Shown here piece by piece: positions 56,205 through 64,000 of a stretch of 64,000 nt of DNA. The translations under genes were made by a program, and so were the position numbers. Position 1 is the stretch's first letter, and each line of letters opens with the position of its first letter. The notes under the pieces were generated by a model that was not told the DNA's origin, did no database searches, and worked only from the letters and a program-made list of their open reading frames with translations. This stretch comes from an uncultured Clostridia bacterium (lineage in GTDB: Bacteria; Bacillota; Clostridia; TANB77; CAG-508): contig CAKPDR010000003.1 of assembly GCA_934149075.1 (NCBI GenBank), positions 1 through 64,000 on the forward strand, in the 5' to 3' direction.

Positions 56205-57244
56205 TATTCTTGTCCCCCTTCTTTTTGTTTATTGTCTTTATTTTTTTTCTCTTTTTTTTCTTTATTTTCTTTTGTATTCTCTTTTTTTATTTCAGTTTCT
56301 TTTTTGTCTTTTTCAGAGCTTATTAATTGCATAAATGCATCTTCTAGAGTTGCGTCAGCTTGTTTCATTTCAAATATAGTAATTCCTTCTTTTGCAAATG
56401 TGTTAAATATACTCTTTCTTAAATCAACATCTTTCTCAGCTGAAATAATATATTTTTTAGTTTTATCTTCATTTTCTGTAACTAATTTTATTTCTTTTAC
56501 TTCTGGTAATTTTTCTTTTACTGTTTCTATTTTATTATCATTATCTTCTACAGTTACATATACAGAATTATCTTTAATAACTTTCTTCTCAAGATTTTCT
56601 GGAGTATCAACGGCAATAATTTTTCCATTGTTTATTATTATTACTCTATTACATATTTGGCTTACTTCTGATAATATGTGAGAACTTAATATTACAGTAT
56701 GCTCTTTTCCAAGTTCTTTTATTAATGCTCTTATTTCCGTAACTTGTTTAGGATCTAAACCTACTGTTGGTTCATCAAGTATTATTACTTTTGGATTACT
56801 TACTAAAGCTCCAGCCATACTTACTCTTTGCTTATATCCTCTTGATAGATTTCTTGTTAACTTATTTTGTACATCTGTTAATCCTGTTTCATTAATTGCT
56901 TTTTGTACTTTTTCTTTCTTTTCCTTTCTTGGTACACCTTTTAGTTCTGCCATATATGTTACAAATTCTTTTACTGTCAAATCGCTGTATAATGGCACTC
57001 CTTCTGGCATATATCCAATTTGTCTCTTAGCTTTTCTTGGTTTTTTAGAAATGTCGTATCCATCTACTATTATTTTTCCTGACGTTGGTTCGATAAATCC
57101 TGTTATCATATTCATTGTTGTACTTTTTCCAGCACCATTTGGACCTAAAAATCCGACAATTTCTCCTTCTTCAATTTCAAAATTAATATTCTCTACGGCT
57201 GTAAAACTCCCGTATTTTTTTGTAATATTTTCAACTTGAATCAC
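56204..57244 (-). CDS. ABC transporter ATP-binding protein (GldA/CcmA-like)
   Basis: ATPase of the three-gene ABC-2 system. Walker A is GPNGAGKST (about 35-43), the signature is NLSRGYKQRVSMAGAL (a G-to-R variation as in many CcmA/Nod-type ATPases), Walker B is VIILDEPTVGLD and the switch His is in ILSSHILSE. A C-terminal regulatory domain follows (about 215-305). An unusual Lys/Glu-rich tail of about 35 residues (after 310) is probably disordered. Length 346 aa. Confidence 0.93.
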   Translation of the reverse strand: MIQVENITKKYGSFTAVENINFEIEEGEIVGFLGPNGAGKSTTMNMITGFIEPTSGKIIVDGYDISKKPRKAKRQIGYMPEGVPLYSDLTVKEFVTYMAELKGVPRKEKKEKVQKAINETGLTDVQNKLTRNLSRGYKQRVSMAGALVSNPKVIILDEPTVGLDPKQVTEIRALIKELGKEHTVILSSHILSEVSQICNRVIIINNGKIIAVDTPENLEKKVIKDNSVYVTVEDNDNKIETVKEKLPEVKEIKLVTENEDKTKKYIISAEKDVDLRKSIFNTFAKEGITIFEMKQADATLEDAFMQLISSEKDKKETEIKKENTKENKEKKEKKNKDNKQKEGGQE

Positions 57245-57397
57245 GAATTTCTCCTCCTCATTTTTTGTTCTGTGCTAATATTACCATTTTCTTTTTGCTT
57301 TGTAAAGTTTTTTCACCTAATTTTCACAAAATTAGCTATTCCGTATGGTTCTTTTTTTCCTTTTCTATTCATATTATGAAAAAAGTGAGGTCGTTTT

Positions 57398-58024
57398 ATG
57401 CAATATATTTATCCTTTTGTAGTTTCATTTATATTTATTTTTCTTTCTGAATTAGGCGATAAAACTCAAATTTTGGTTTTGTCTTTTTCCGCAAGAAATA
57501 GAACACATCATATTCTATTAGGTGTTGCTTTAGGAACACTTTTAAGTCACGGGTTAGCAATTACTTTTGGAAGTAAAATTGGAACTATTGATAATGATAA
57601 TTTTGTTTTTTATTTAAAACTATTTACTTATTGTACGTTTTTGATTTTTGGTTTTATAGGATTTTTAACCGCAAAAAAATCCGCTTCTACGGAAACAACC
57701 TCTGAAACGGATTCTGAATCTCATATTATCAAATTTTTAAGTACTTTAACTAAAAATTGCACTTTACTTGTTGCTTGTGCTATTGCTGTTGGTGAATTAG
57801 GTGATAAAACATTTCTTACATCTATTGGTCTTGGAATAGAACATCCTAATTTTAAAATTCCTCTTATTTTAGGTTCTATTTGTGGTATGGTTGCAAGTGA
57901 TTCTATAGCTATTTTCTTTGGAAAATGGCTTGGCTCTAAATTTTCTAATAATATTATAGAAATTTTATCAAATAGTATCTTTATTTTATTTGGTGTAATT
58001 GGAATTTTAGAATTGTTTGTATAA
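57398..58024 (+). CDS. GDT1/TMEM165-family (UPF0016) cation transporter
   Basis: Six-helix transporter of the family that moves Mn2+ or Ca2+ against H+. The two diagnostic ExGDKT motifs are present as SELGDKTQI (about 19-27) and GELGDKTFL (about 130-138). Length 208 aa is typical of bacterial members. GAGGTCG precedes the ATG. No Mn2+ (yybP-ykoY) riboswitch is visible upstream, although the family is often under one. It converges with the ABC-F gene only 4 bp away. Confidence 0.88.
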   Translation: MQYIYPFVVSFIFIFLSELGDKTQILVLSFSARNRTHHILLGVALGTLLSHGLAITFGSKIGTIDNDNFVFYLKLFTYCTFLIFGFIGFLTAKKSASTETTSETDSESHIIKFLSTLTKNCTLLVACAIAVGELGDKTFLTSIGLGIEHPNFKIPLILGSICGMVASDSIAIFFGKWLGSKFSNNIIEILSNSIFILFGVIGILELFV

Positions 58025-58028
58025 CATG

Positions 58029-59609
58029 CTATTCAATTCCAAGATATTCATTATATGTTACTTCTCTGTCTATAACTTTATCTAATTTAATATCTATAAT
58101 TCTATTCGCTACAGTTTGAGTAAGTTGATGATCATGTGATGTAAATAATATATTTCCTTTAAACTTGCTCATTCCTTCATTTACTGATGTAATACTTTCC
58201 ATATCTAGGTGGTTTGTTGGTTCATCAAATATTAAGAAATTTGCACCTGAAAGCATCATTTTTGCTAATACGCATCTTACTTTTTCTCCACCCGAAATTA
58301 CATTTGCTGATTTTAAAGCCTCATCTCCAGAGAATAGCATTCTCCCTAAAAATCCTCTAACATATGTTTCATCAGGATCTTTTGAATATTTTCTAAGCCA
58401 TTCTGTTAAACTTTCATCTGTATCAAATAAGTAGTTATTGTCTTTAGGAAAATAGCTTTGAGTAATTGTTGTTCCCCATACTAATTCTCCTTCATCTGGT
58501 TCCATTTCTCCAGAAATTATTTGGAATAATACTGTTTTTGCATTTTCATTATCTGCCAAAAATGCAATTTTATCACCAGTTTTTACCGTAAATGATATAT
58601 TATCTAATATTTTTTCTCCATTTATTGTTTTTGAAATATTTTTAACTTGTAATATTTCTTTTCCTGGTTCTCTATCTGGTTTGAAATCAACATATGGATA
58701 TTTTCTATTTGATGGCTTTATTTCATCTAATTCAATTTTTTCCAAAGTCTTTTTTCTTGATGTCGCTTGTTTTGATTTTGAAGCATTAGCACTGAATCTT
58801 GCAATGAAGTCTTGTAATTCTTTAATTTTTTCTTCTTTCTTTTTGTTTTGTTCTCGCATTTGTTTTAATGCTAATTGACTTGATTCATACCAGAAGTCAT
58901 AGTTTCCTGGATATACTTTTATTTTTCCAAAGTCAACATCTGCAATATGTGTACATACTTTGTTTAAGAAATATCTATCATGTGATACTACAATTACTGT
59001 ATTTTCAAAATTTATTAAAAATTCTTGTAACCAGTTTATGCTCTTTAAGTCTAAGTCATTTGTTGGTTCGTCTAGTAATAATACATCCGGATTTCCAAAT
59101 AATGCTTGTGCCAATAATACTTTTACTTTTTCTCTTGCTTCTAGCTCACTCATTAATTTGTAGTGATTTTCTGGTATTATTCCTAAATCGTTTAATAATA
59201 TTGCTGCATCTGATTCTGCATTCCAACCATCTAGTTCAGCAAATCTTTCTTCAAGTTTTGCTGCTTTCATTCCATCTTCTTCTGAAAAATCAGGTTTCAT
59301 ATATATTGCTTCTTTTTCTTTCATGATGTCATATAATTCTTTGTTTCCCATTATTACTGTGTCCATTACAGTATATTCTTCAAATGCAAAGTGGTCTTGT
59401 TTTAATATTGATAGTCTCTCTCCTTTTTCTAATGATACATCTCCTTTGCTTGGTTCTAATTCTCCTGATAAAACTTTTAAAAATGTTGATTTTCCTGCTC
59501 CATTTGCCCCTATTATTCCATAACAGTTTCCTTTTCCAAATTTTATATTTACGTCTTCAAATAGGATTCTTTTTCCAAATCTAACAGTTACTCCATTTGC
59601 TGTCAACAT
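58029..59609 (-). CDS. ABC-F family ATPase (YkpA/YbiT-like)
   Basis: Soluble twin-ATPase translation factor, 526 aa. The first domain has Walker A GANGAGKST and Walker B LLLDEPTNDLD with a degenerate signature (MSELEAREKVKVLLAQAL), a normal feature of the YkpA/YbiT subgroup. A charged linker (about 245-300) follows, then a second domain with VISGGEKVRCVLAKMM and LIFDEPTNHLD. The second Walker A is replaced (LADNENAKTVLF), also seen in this subgroup. ABC-F proteins act at the ribosomal E site; antibiotic resistance is not implied by this subgroup. Confidence 0.92.
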   Translation of the reverse strand: MLTANGVTVRFGKRILFEDVNIKFGKGNCYGIIGANGAGKSTFLKVLSGELEPSKGDVSLEKGERLSILKQDHFAFEEYTVMDTVIMGNKELYDIMKEKEAIYMKPDFSEEDGMKAAKLEERFAELDGWNAESDAAILLNDLGIIPENHYKLMSELEAREKVKVLLAQALFGNPDVLLLDEPTNDLDLKSINWLQEFLINFENTVIVVSHDRYFLNKVCTHIADVDFGKIKVYPGNYDFWYESSQLALKQMREQNKKKEEKIKELQDFIARFSANASKSKQATSRKKTLEKIELDEIKPSNRKYPYVDFKPDREPGKEILQVKNISKTINGEKILDNISFTVKTGDKIAFLADNENAKTVLFQIISGEMEPDEGELVWGTTITQSYFPKDNNYLFDTDESLTEWLRKYSKDPDETYVRGFLGRMLFSGDEALKSANVISGGEKVRCVLAKMMLSGANFLIFDEPTNHLDMESITSVNEGMSKFKGNILFTSHDHQLTQTVANRIIDIKLDKVIDREVTYNEYLGIE

Positions 59610-59677
59610 TGTTTATCCCTTCCTTTCTCGCACTTTTCTATTCTCTTTACCTTTATTTTCTCTTTTTATGCTCATAT

Positions 59678-59706
59678 ACTATAACACATTTTTACTTTTT
59701 TTACAA
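59678..59706 (-). promoter_or_regulatory. Promoter of the ABC-F gene
   Basis: TTGTAA and TATAGT with a 17-nt spacer on the minus strand, divergent from the tRNA promoter. Confidence 0.5.
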
Positions 59707-59713
59707 GTAAATC

Positions 59714-59742
59714 TTGACATTTCTTTTTTTTAGTATTATAAT
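59714..59742 (+). promoter_or_regulatory. Consensus promoter of tRNA-Lys
   Basis: TTGACA and TATAAT with an exact 17-nt spacer. This is the only perfect consensus promoter I saw in the window, and it lies about 75 nt upstream of the tRNA, as expected for a stable RNA gene. Confidence 0.85.
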
Positions 59743-59815
59743 TGTTTTTGTTATATTATCTACTTAAATAAGCCAATTGAGTTAGTATAATATTTGTAAT
59801 AAGTTAATTTTATAT

Positions 59816-59891
59816 GCACCATTAGCTCAGCTGGTAGAGCAACAGACTCTTAATCTGGCGGTCCTCGGTTCGATTCCGAGATGGTGCACCA
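59816..59891 (+). tRNA. tRNA-Lys (anticodon CTT)
   Basis: Seven-bp acceptor stem GCACCAT/ATGGTGC, D arm with GCTC/GAGC, anticodon loop CTCTTAA, T arm TCGGTTCGATTCCGA and encoded CCA end. The CTT anticodon reads AAG. It stands alone rather than in a tRNA cluster. Confidence 0.95.
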
Positions 59892-59896
59892 AACTC

Positions 59897-59932
59897 AGTA
59901 ATATCAATGTCTTTAGGGCGTTGGTGTTTTTT
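59897..59932 (+). terminator. Terminator after tRNA-Lys
   Basis: ATCAATG pairs with CGTTGGT (two G-U pairs) around a 9-nt loop, followed by GTTTTTTTA. Confidence 0.55.
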
Positions 59933-60022
59933 TATTTTATTAACCTCTAGACAACTAAAGTAACATGTCTTATAATAAAAAAGCCTTTCACTTAAAGGTA
60001 GAGAGGTGGTGAATTTGTACAA

Positions 60023-60091
60023 ATGAAAAAATTTATTAAAATCATTGCTTTAGTTATTGTTCTTTTAATTTTAAAAGAATTTGATAACTAA
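60023..60091 (+). CDS. Putative 22-aa hydrophobic membrane peptide
   Basis: ATG-to-stop frame encoding a single hydrophobic helix with basic N terminus and polar end (MKKFIKIIALVIVLLILKEF, then DN). AGAGGTGG lies about 12 nt upstream. A strong terminator at 60094-60127 follows directly. A degenerate copy of the start region follows at about 60129-60170, out of frame. The layout resembles small type I toxin-like peptides, but no antisense antitoxin could be proven. No match is recalled. Confidence 0.4.
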   Translation: MKKFIKIIALVIVLLILKEFDN

Positions 60092-60093
60092 AT

Positions 60094-60127
60094 AAAAATC
60101 CCTAGTGTTCGAGACTAGGGATTTTTT
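60094..60127 (+). terminator. Strong terminator after the 22-aa peptide
   Basis: AATCCCTAGT pairs with ACTAGGGATT around a 7-nt loop, followed by TTTT; it starts two bases after the stop codon. The rest of the gap to 60378 holds a degenerate repeat, a promoter and an SD-sequestering hairpin, listed separately. Confidence 0.8.
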
Positions 60128-60267
60128 GTGAATCTACACAAATGAAAAATTATTAAAATCATCTTTCTGTATATTAATTATAATACTTTTTAGTATCATA
60201 GTCAATACCTTATTTATTTTATTCTAAAATTCTAAAATTATTCATGTATATCAACAATTTACATAAC

Positions 60268-60296
60268 TTGACTATTTAGTAAAATTTTGCTATAAT
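60268..60296 (+). promoter_or_regulatory. Promoter of the 311-aa gene
   Basis: TTGACT and TATAAT with an exact 17-nt spacer. The transcript would start about 60303, giving a leader of about 75 nt. Confidence 0.8.
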
Positions 60297-60337
60297 GACA
60301 ATTGTAAATATTTTTTGAAACTGAAAAGAATTAACAC

Positions 60338-60373
60338 TTGGAGGTTTCATACCTCCAAAAAATTTAGGAGGTA
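60338..60373 (+). promoter_or_regulatory. Alternative hairpins that hide or expose the ribosome-binding site
   Basis: TTGGAGGT (60338-60345) pairs with ACCTCCAA (60351-60358) around a 5-nt loop. The same ACCTCC can pair with GGAGGTA (60367-60373), which is the ribosome-binding site of the gene at 60379. The two helices are mutually exclusive, so the leader can switch between an open and a closed site. What triggers it is unknown. Confidence 0.55.
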
Positions 60374-60378
60374 ATGTA

Positions 60379-61314
60379 ATGCTACATATTGCAAATGATG
60401 AAATAATGTTACTTTTGGATGAAAAAGTTTTTTTCTTTAACGAAAATGACTATTATACATCTATGTCGGTCAAAGAAGCCAAAAAGAAAAACTTTAAAAA
60501 CCTTTCTTTTGACAGGAATTCAAGAATTTTTACCTACAATAAACCATATATATTGTTATTTGATGATAATTTAAAATTAATTTCAATAAAAGAAGATGTA
60601 ATCTCAAGAGCAATATTACGTTTAGTTGAAGGCGAAACACCTAAGGATTTTGAAAAATACATTTTTCATTATCAAAATTTAATATCTCAAAAATCTTATC
60701 CAATTCAGGATTTAAAAAATATGGTCATTCGGAGGAAATCAAAAAAATACATATTCTTTAATAATGAGGAAGTTATAGAAACATTAAATCAAACTGAGAT
60801 ATTGAAATCAGATGTGATTAACTTATGTGTTACTATTTACGGTACTCTTTACTTTAGTGACATAGAAATCAACAAATTTAATAGTACAGAGTTTGTAAAT
60901 AGAGTATTCTTAACTATGGCCTATTGTAAATTGAAGAACGGTGACACAATCGAAGATTTAAAACAATATTATCACAATTCAAGTTTTCAAAAAAGGGAGC
61001 CTTTAACGGAGCTCGATTATTTTGTTACTAAGATTGGCCAGCCACAATATATACGTGTGCCTGAAAATACAAACACAAACACTTTTGACTATATTTATGT
61101 TGAAGTAAATCTGGCTATCACTTGGAAATATGATAAAAAAGAATATTATATCAAAAATAAAAAGGCAATTGATAAAATGGTCACAGATAAAATAGAAAAA
61201 AGTAAAAAATTTCAAAATTACAATATTCCAATTAATTTCTTGAATTTAACAAGAGTATCATTAAAAAATCAAAGACGAATATTAGAGTATGTTTTTGATT
61301 TAAAAAGATGCTAG
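60379..61314 (+). CDS. Hypothetical protein behind a translational switch
   Basis: I do not recognise this 311-aa soluble protein. It is rich in Lys, Asn, Phe and Tyr, has no signal peptide or membrane segment, and shows alternating beta-like and helical stretches (IYGTLYFSDIEINKFNSTEF; a Lys-rich helix at about 255-275). Cys residues are scattered with no zinc pattern. The ribosome-binding site TTAGGAGGTAATGTA is strong but can be sequestered. A bidirectional terminator at 61325-61360 separates it from topB. Confidence 0.75.
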   Translation: MLHIANDEIMLLLDEKVFFFNENDYYTSMSVKEAKKKNFKNLSFDRNSRIFTYNKPYILLFDDNLKLISIKEDVISRAILRLVEGETPKDFEKYIFHYQNLISQKSYPIQDLKNMVIRRKSKKYIFFNNEEVIETLNQTEILKSDVINLCVTIYGTLYFSDIEINKFNSTEFVNRVFLTMAYCKLKNGDTIEDLKQYYHNSSFQKREPLTELDYFVTKIGQPQYIRVPENTNTNTFDYIYVEVNLAITWKYDKKEYYIKNKKAIDKMVTDKIEKSKKFQNYNIPINFLNLTRVSLKNQRRILEYVFDLKRC

Positions 61315-61324
61315 CATAAAGCTT

Positions 61325-61360
61325 AAAAGAGTTACATTGCAAATGCGAAGTAACTCTTTT
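61325..61360. terminator. Bidirectional terminator between the 311-aa gene and topB
   Basis: AAAAGAGTTAC pairs with GTAACTCTTTT (11 bp) around a 14-nt loop. Confidence 0.8.
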
Positions 61361-61369
61361 AAACTATTT

Positions 61370-63346
61370 TTATCTAATAACCAACTTATTAAACTTAGAA
61401 TTGATATAATTTTTCAACTTAACCATAAATTCATCTGGTTGAATTTCTTTTTTAGCAACCATATCTAAACCTTTTTCCCAACTCGCTGTAAGTTTTGGAT
61501 TAAGCATATCAGGCATAGAATAAAAAACAACATCATAAATTGCTTCTCCCTTTTTTGTTGGAGTAACAATCTGAGTTTTAGAATTTATATCTATGTATTT
61601 TATTTTTTCTAATTTTTTAATAATCTCTCCACGAGTTGCTGATGTCCCAATTCCAGCCCCTTTAATTTGTTCTCTTAGTTCCTCATCTTCTATAAGTTTT
61701 CCCGCATTTTCCATAGCCAAAATAATTGAACCAGAATTATATCTTGAAGGCGGTGAAGTTTCTGCATCTTTTATTTCATAATTTTTTACTTCAACTTCTT
61801 GTCCTTTTTTCAAATTTTTAAAAACTTCTAAATTATTTTCAGCATCTCCATTATCACTTTGTTTTTCAGAATTTTTCTCATCTTTTTCCACAGTTTGTGC
61901 CTTATCTGTGGATTTTGCATTTATATTTTTAGGTTTTAAAACTTCTAAATAACCTAAATCTGTACATACTTTTCCACTTGCATTAAATATTTCTTTTTCT
62001 ACACTAACAGTTAAAGACACTTTGTTATATTGGGCGGGAGGATAAAATATTGCGATAAATCTTTTTACTATAACATTATAAACTTGCTTTTGTAAATCAG
62101 GTAATTTATCAAAATTTTCAAAACCTTGTCCTGTTGGAACGATCGCATAATGGTCTGTTATTTTACTATCATTCACATACTTTGTTTTTAATAAATTTGT
62201 AGAATATTTTTCACTAATCATTTTATTTAAAAGACTTTGAACTTCCTCATTTTTATAGCCTTTAACTAATCCATTCAAATTTTTAGATATCTCTTTTGCA
62301 ACTGCACTAGAAAGAACCCTAGCATCTGTTCTAGGATATGTAACTAATTTCTTTTCATATAGGTTTTGAATTATCTCTAATGTTTCATCAGGTTTTATTT
62401 TAAATCTTTTAGTACATTCATTTTGAACTTCTGCCAAATTAAATAATAGTGGTGCATTTTCTTTCTGCTTTGATTTCTTTAATTCAGTAATAGTAGCCTT
62501 TTTACCTGCTAAACTTGCAATAAAATTTTTTGCATCCTCTTCCTTTTTAAAACCACTCTCATTATATAATTTAGTACTCTCAAAAAATTCAGATTTCTCA
62601 TTAACCTTCCATTCCGCCTTAAAAGAACCATCTTGATTTCCAAACTCACCAATTATTTTATAATACTTTGTCTTTACAAAGTTTCTAATTTCTCTTTCTC
62701 TTGACACGACCATCCCTAAAACACATGTCATTACTCTACCAACTGATATTGAAGCTCTATTTTCTTGAATCTGATTAGCAACTCTTCTACCATAAATAAT
62801 TGTAAGCAATCTTGAGAAATTAATGCCTATAAGGTAATCTTCTTTAGCCCTTAAATATGCTGAATCTGACAAGCTATCATATTCACTCGCGTCCTTAGCC
62901 TCTCTAATACCTCTTTGTATTTCCTCTTCTGTTTGAGAATCAATCCAAACTCTTTTGATTTTAGCATTTGGATTTGGCTTAGCCATCATGAAAACCAATC
63001 TTTGTATGTATTCTCCCTCTCTTCCAGAGTCACCCGCATTATATATTTCTTCAACATCTTCCCTTTGAAGCAAACTTTGAACAATTTTAAATTGATTTTG
63101 CACAGCTGGTATAATCTCATATTTCCATTCTTGTGGTATAAAAGGTAATGTATCAAGCCTCCAAAATTTTAGTTTTTCATCGTAAACTTCTGGGTAACTC
63201 ATTGTAACTAAATGTCCCACACACCAAGTTATTATCCACTCATCAGATTCTATATATCCATTTTTTCTATTCGCTGTAATTTTTAATACCTTTGCAAACT
63301 CCATAGCAACTGATGGCTTTTCTGTTATTAATAATTTTTTGGACAT
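61370..63346 (-). CDS. topB: DNA topoisomerase III
   Basis: Type IA topoisomerase, decatenating. The Toprim domain starts KKLLITEKPSVAMEFAKVL with metal residues in NAGDSGREGEYIQRL. The catalytic Tyr is in KKLVTYPRTDARVLS. The GIGTSATRGEIIKKL motif of the toroid is present near residue 580. At 658 aa there is no zinc-finger tail. A Glu/Asp/Lys linker (about 475-500) is inserted. The ATG follows AAAGGAGGTGACTAA, which abuts repeat site C. Confidence 0.95.
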   Translation of the reverse strand: MSKKLLITEKPSVAMEFAKVLKITANRKNGYIESDEWIITWCVGHLVTMSYPEVYDEKLKFWRLDTLPFIPQEWKYEIIPAVQNQFKIVQSLLQREDVEEIYNAGDSGREGEYIQRLVFMMAKPNPNAKIKRVWIDSQTEEEIQRGIREAKDASEYDSLSDSAYLRAKEDYLIGINFSRLLTIIYGRRVANQIQENRASISVGRVMTCVLGMVVSREREIRNFVKTKYYKIIGEFGNQDGSFKAEWKVNEKSEFFESTKLYNESGFKKEEDAKNFIASLAGKKATITELKKSKQKENAPLLFNLAEVQNECTKRFKIKPDETLEIIQNLYEKKLVTYPRTDARVLSSAVAKEISKNLNGLVKGYKNEEVQSLLNKMISEKYSTNLLKTKYVNDSKITDHYAIVPTGQGFENFDKLPDLQKQVYNVIVKRFIAIFYPPAQYNKVSLTVSVEKEIFNASGKVCTDLGYLEVLKPKNINAKSTDKAQTVEKDEKNSEKQSDNGDAENNLEVFKNLKKGQEVEVKNYEIKDAETSPPSRYNSGSIILAMENAGKLIEDEELREQIKGAGIGTSATRGEIIKKLEKIKYIDINSKTQIVTPTKKGEAIYDVVFYSMPDMLNPKLTASWEKGLDMVAKKEIQPDEFMVKLKNYINSKFNKLVIR

Positions 63347-63360
63347 TTAGTCACCTCCTT

Positions 63361-63413
63361 TTACCACTGGGGACACCCATTAATGGTAAATTTTTTTACC
63401 AGCGGGGACACCC
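63361..63413 (-). repeat. Dispersed 18-bp/35-bp-period repeat, site C
   Basis: Two copies of GGGTGTCCCCNNTGGTAA (minus strand), 63396-63413 and 63361-63378, with the same 35-bp period. It is inverted relative to site B and sits just upstream of the topB ribosome-binding site. Confidence 0.85.
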
Positions 63414-63440
63414 TTATAACGTTTAATATTATATATTTCA

Positions 63441-64000
63441 TTATATACTTTTTCCTTCAATATACTCATTTGCCTTAGTTTTTATTTTTTCTATTGCATT
63501 TTTCGTATACTCATCTTTAATATCATATCTATTCAAAATTCTATTTATATAATTTTCTTCTTTTATCATTCTAAAACTTTCTTTAAAATTAATATCAAAT
63601 ATAAATGCTATTACTGAAACTATTTCATTTATTGAATTTTCTGGTCTTCTTTCTTTTCTTCTTTTTATCTGTGTACATTCATTAAATTGTTGTATTACAT
63701 CTTCAGTAATTGTTGAGTTCTCTACTATGTTCTCCCTTTCTTTCCAAAACATTTCTACTGATTCGTATAATATATCAATTTTATCAGCATCTCTAATTAT
63801 TTTTGCAAATAATTTTTCTTTTTTTGAAAGTCCTTCTTCTATTTTATATTTGTTATGATTTTTTACTGCTTTTTTTATTATTTCATCATATTTTGATGTT
63901 TCAATATATTTTCTTATATCTTTTTCTAAAATTACATTCCCATAATCTCCATGGTCTATACTGTCTATATCCCTAAATGTTTTATATTTGGTATATTGTT
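63441..64000 (-). CDS. HD-domain phosphohydrolase, N-terminal part outside the window
   Basis: The reading frame ending at 63441 stays open to the window edge, giving at least 186 residues; the ATG at 63752 is internal. The visible part contains DSIDHGDYGN, KNHNKYKIEEGLSKKEK and KIIRDADKIDIL. These match the second half of HD-superfamily metal-dependent phosphohydrolases, where DADKIDIL is the conserved C-terminal acidic motif. The HD dyad itself would lie further upstream, off the window. Substrate unknown. Confidence 0.7.
   Translation of the reverse strand, partial: QYTKYKTFRDIDSIDHGDYGNVILEKDIRKYIETSKYDEIIKKAVKNHNKYKIEEGLSKKEKLFAKIIRDADKIDILYESVEMFWKERENIVENSTITEDVIQQFNECTQIKRRKERRPENSINEIVSVIAFIFDINFKESFRMIKEENYINRILNRYDIKDEYTKNAIEKIKTKANEYIEGKSI

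Noticed and set aside
57245..57397. Mn2+ riboswitch upstream of the GDT1-like gene
   Set aside because: The conserved loops of the yybP-ykoY class are not present in this short gap.
59822..60022. 66-aa minus-strand frame ending in SLLLYQLS
   Set aside because: It is the antisense translation of the tRNA-Lys gene and its flank, a common false annotation.
63441..63752. Complete 103-aa gene at the window end
   Set aside because: The frame continues upstream to the window edge with HD-domain motifs, so this is the C-terminal part of a larger gene.

Overview
The window is AT-rich, with Clostridia-type Gram-positive genes: smc, sigA-type rpoD next to dnaG, a pyrH-frr-uppS-cdsA-rseP block, pyruvate formate-lyase with its activase, ComEA, LytR-CpsA-Psr and YlbF proteins. 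Strong AGGAGG ribosome-binding sites and TTGaca-17-TATAAT promoters are common. I infer an uncultured, anaerobic, probably gut-associated Clostridia lineage. Species cannot be read from the sequence. Most genes are on the minus strand.

Layout. 1-8.3 kb: smc, a two-component system, an MscS channel and rpoD. 8.3-17.2 kb: dnaG, a MATE transporter fused to a cytidylate-kinase-like domain behind a possible attenuator, rnr, secG, a membrane zinc peptidase, a YlbF protein and a glycosyltransferase. 17.3-25.7 kb: a spermidine-synthase-like membrane protein, aspS and the pyrH-to-rseP block (no dxr; RseP lacks a PDZ domain). 25.7-31.2 kb: pflA, pflB and tex. 31.2-45.3 kb: an HD-GYP response regulator, a small XRE regulator, a 7TM histidine kinase and a three-module NRPS ending in a thioester reductase. 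45.4-59.6 kb: envelope and transport genes (HtrA, ComEA, D,D-carboxypeptidase, LCP, CvpA, YkvI-like carrier, Gld-like ABC system, GDT1-like transporter, ABC-F). 59.8-64 kb: tRNA-Lys, a tiny membrane peptide, an unknown gene behind a translational switch, topB and a truncated HD-domain gene.

The main biosynthetic system is the NRPS, C-A-T-C-A-T-C-A-T-R, predicted to release a short peptide (middle residue probably Gly) reductively as an aldehyde or alcohol. Its stop codon abuts the TTG start of a histidine kinase, so production and sensing look coupled. It resembles the gut-Clostridia NRPS family known for peptide aldehydes and pyrazinones.

The intergenic DNA is unusual. Three dispersed families recur: (1) an 18-bp GGGTGTCCC...GGTAA unit repeated at a 35-bp period, at three sites; (2) a roughly 70-nt conserved core closed by locus-specific complementary arms, at 21.5 and 53.9 kb; (3) a 43-nt conserved block inside larger nested inverted repeats, at 19.4 and 50.5 kb, where the second copy has its own plausible promoter and terminator. 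I do not recognise families 2 and 3. They are the best candidates here for undescribed structured RNAs or small palindromic mobile elements.
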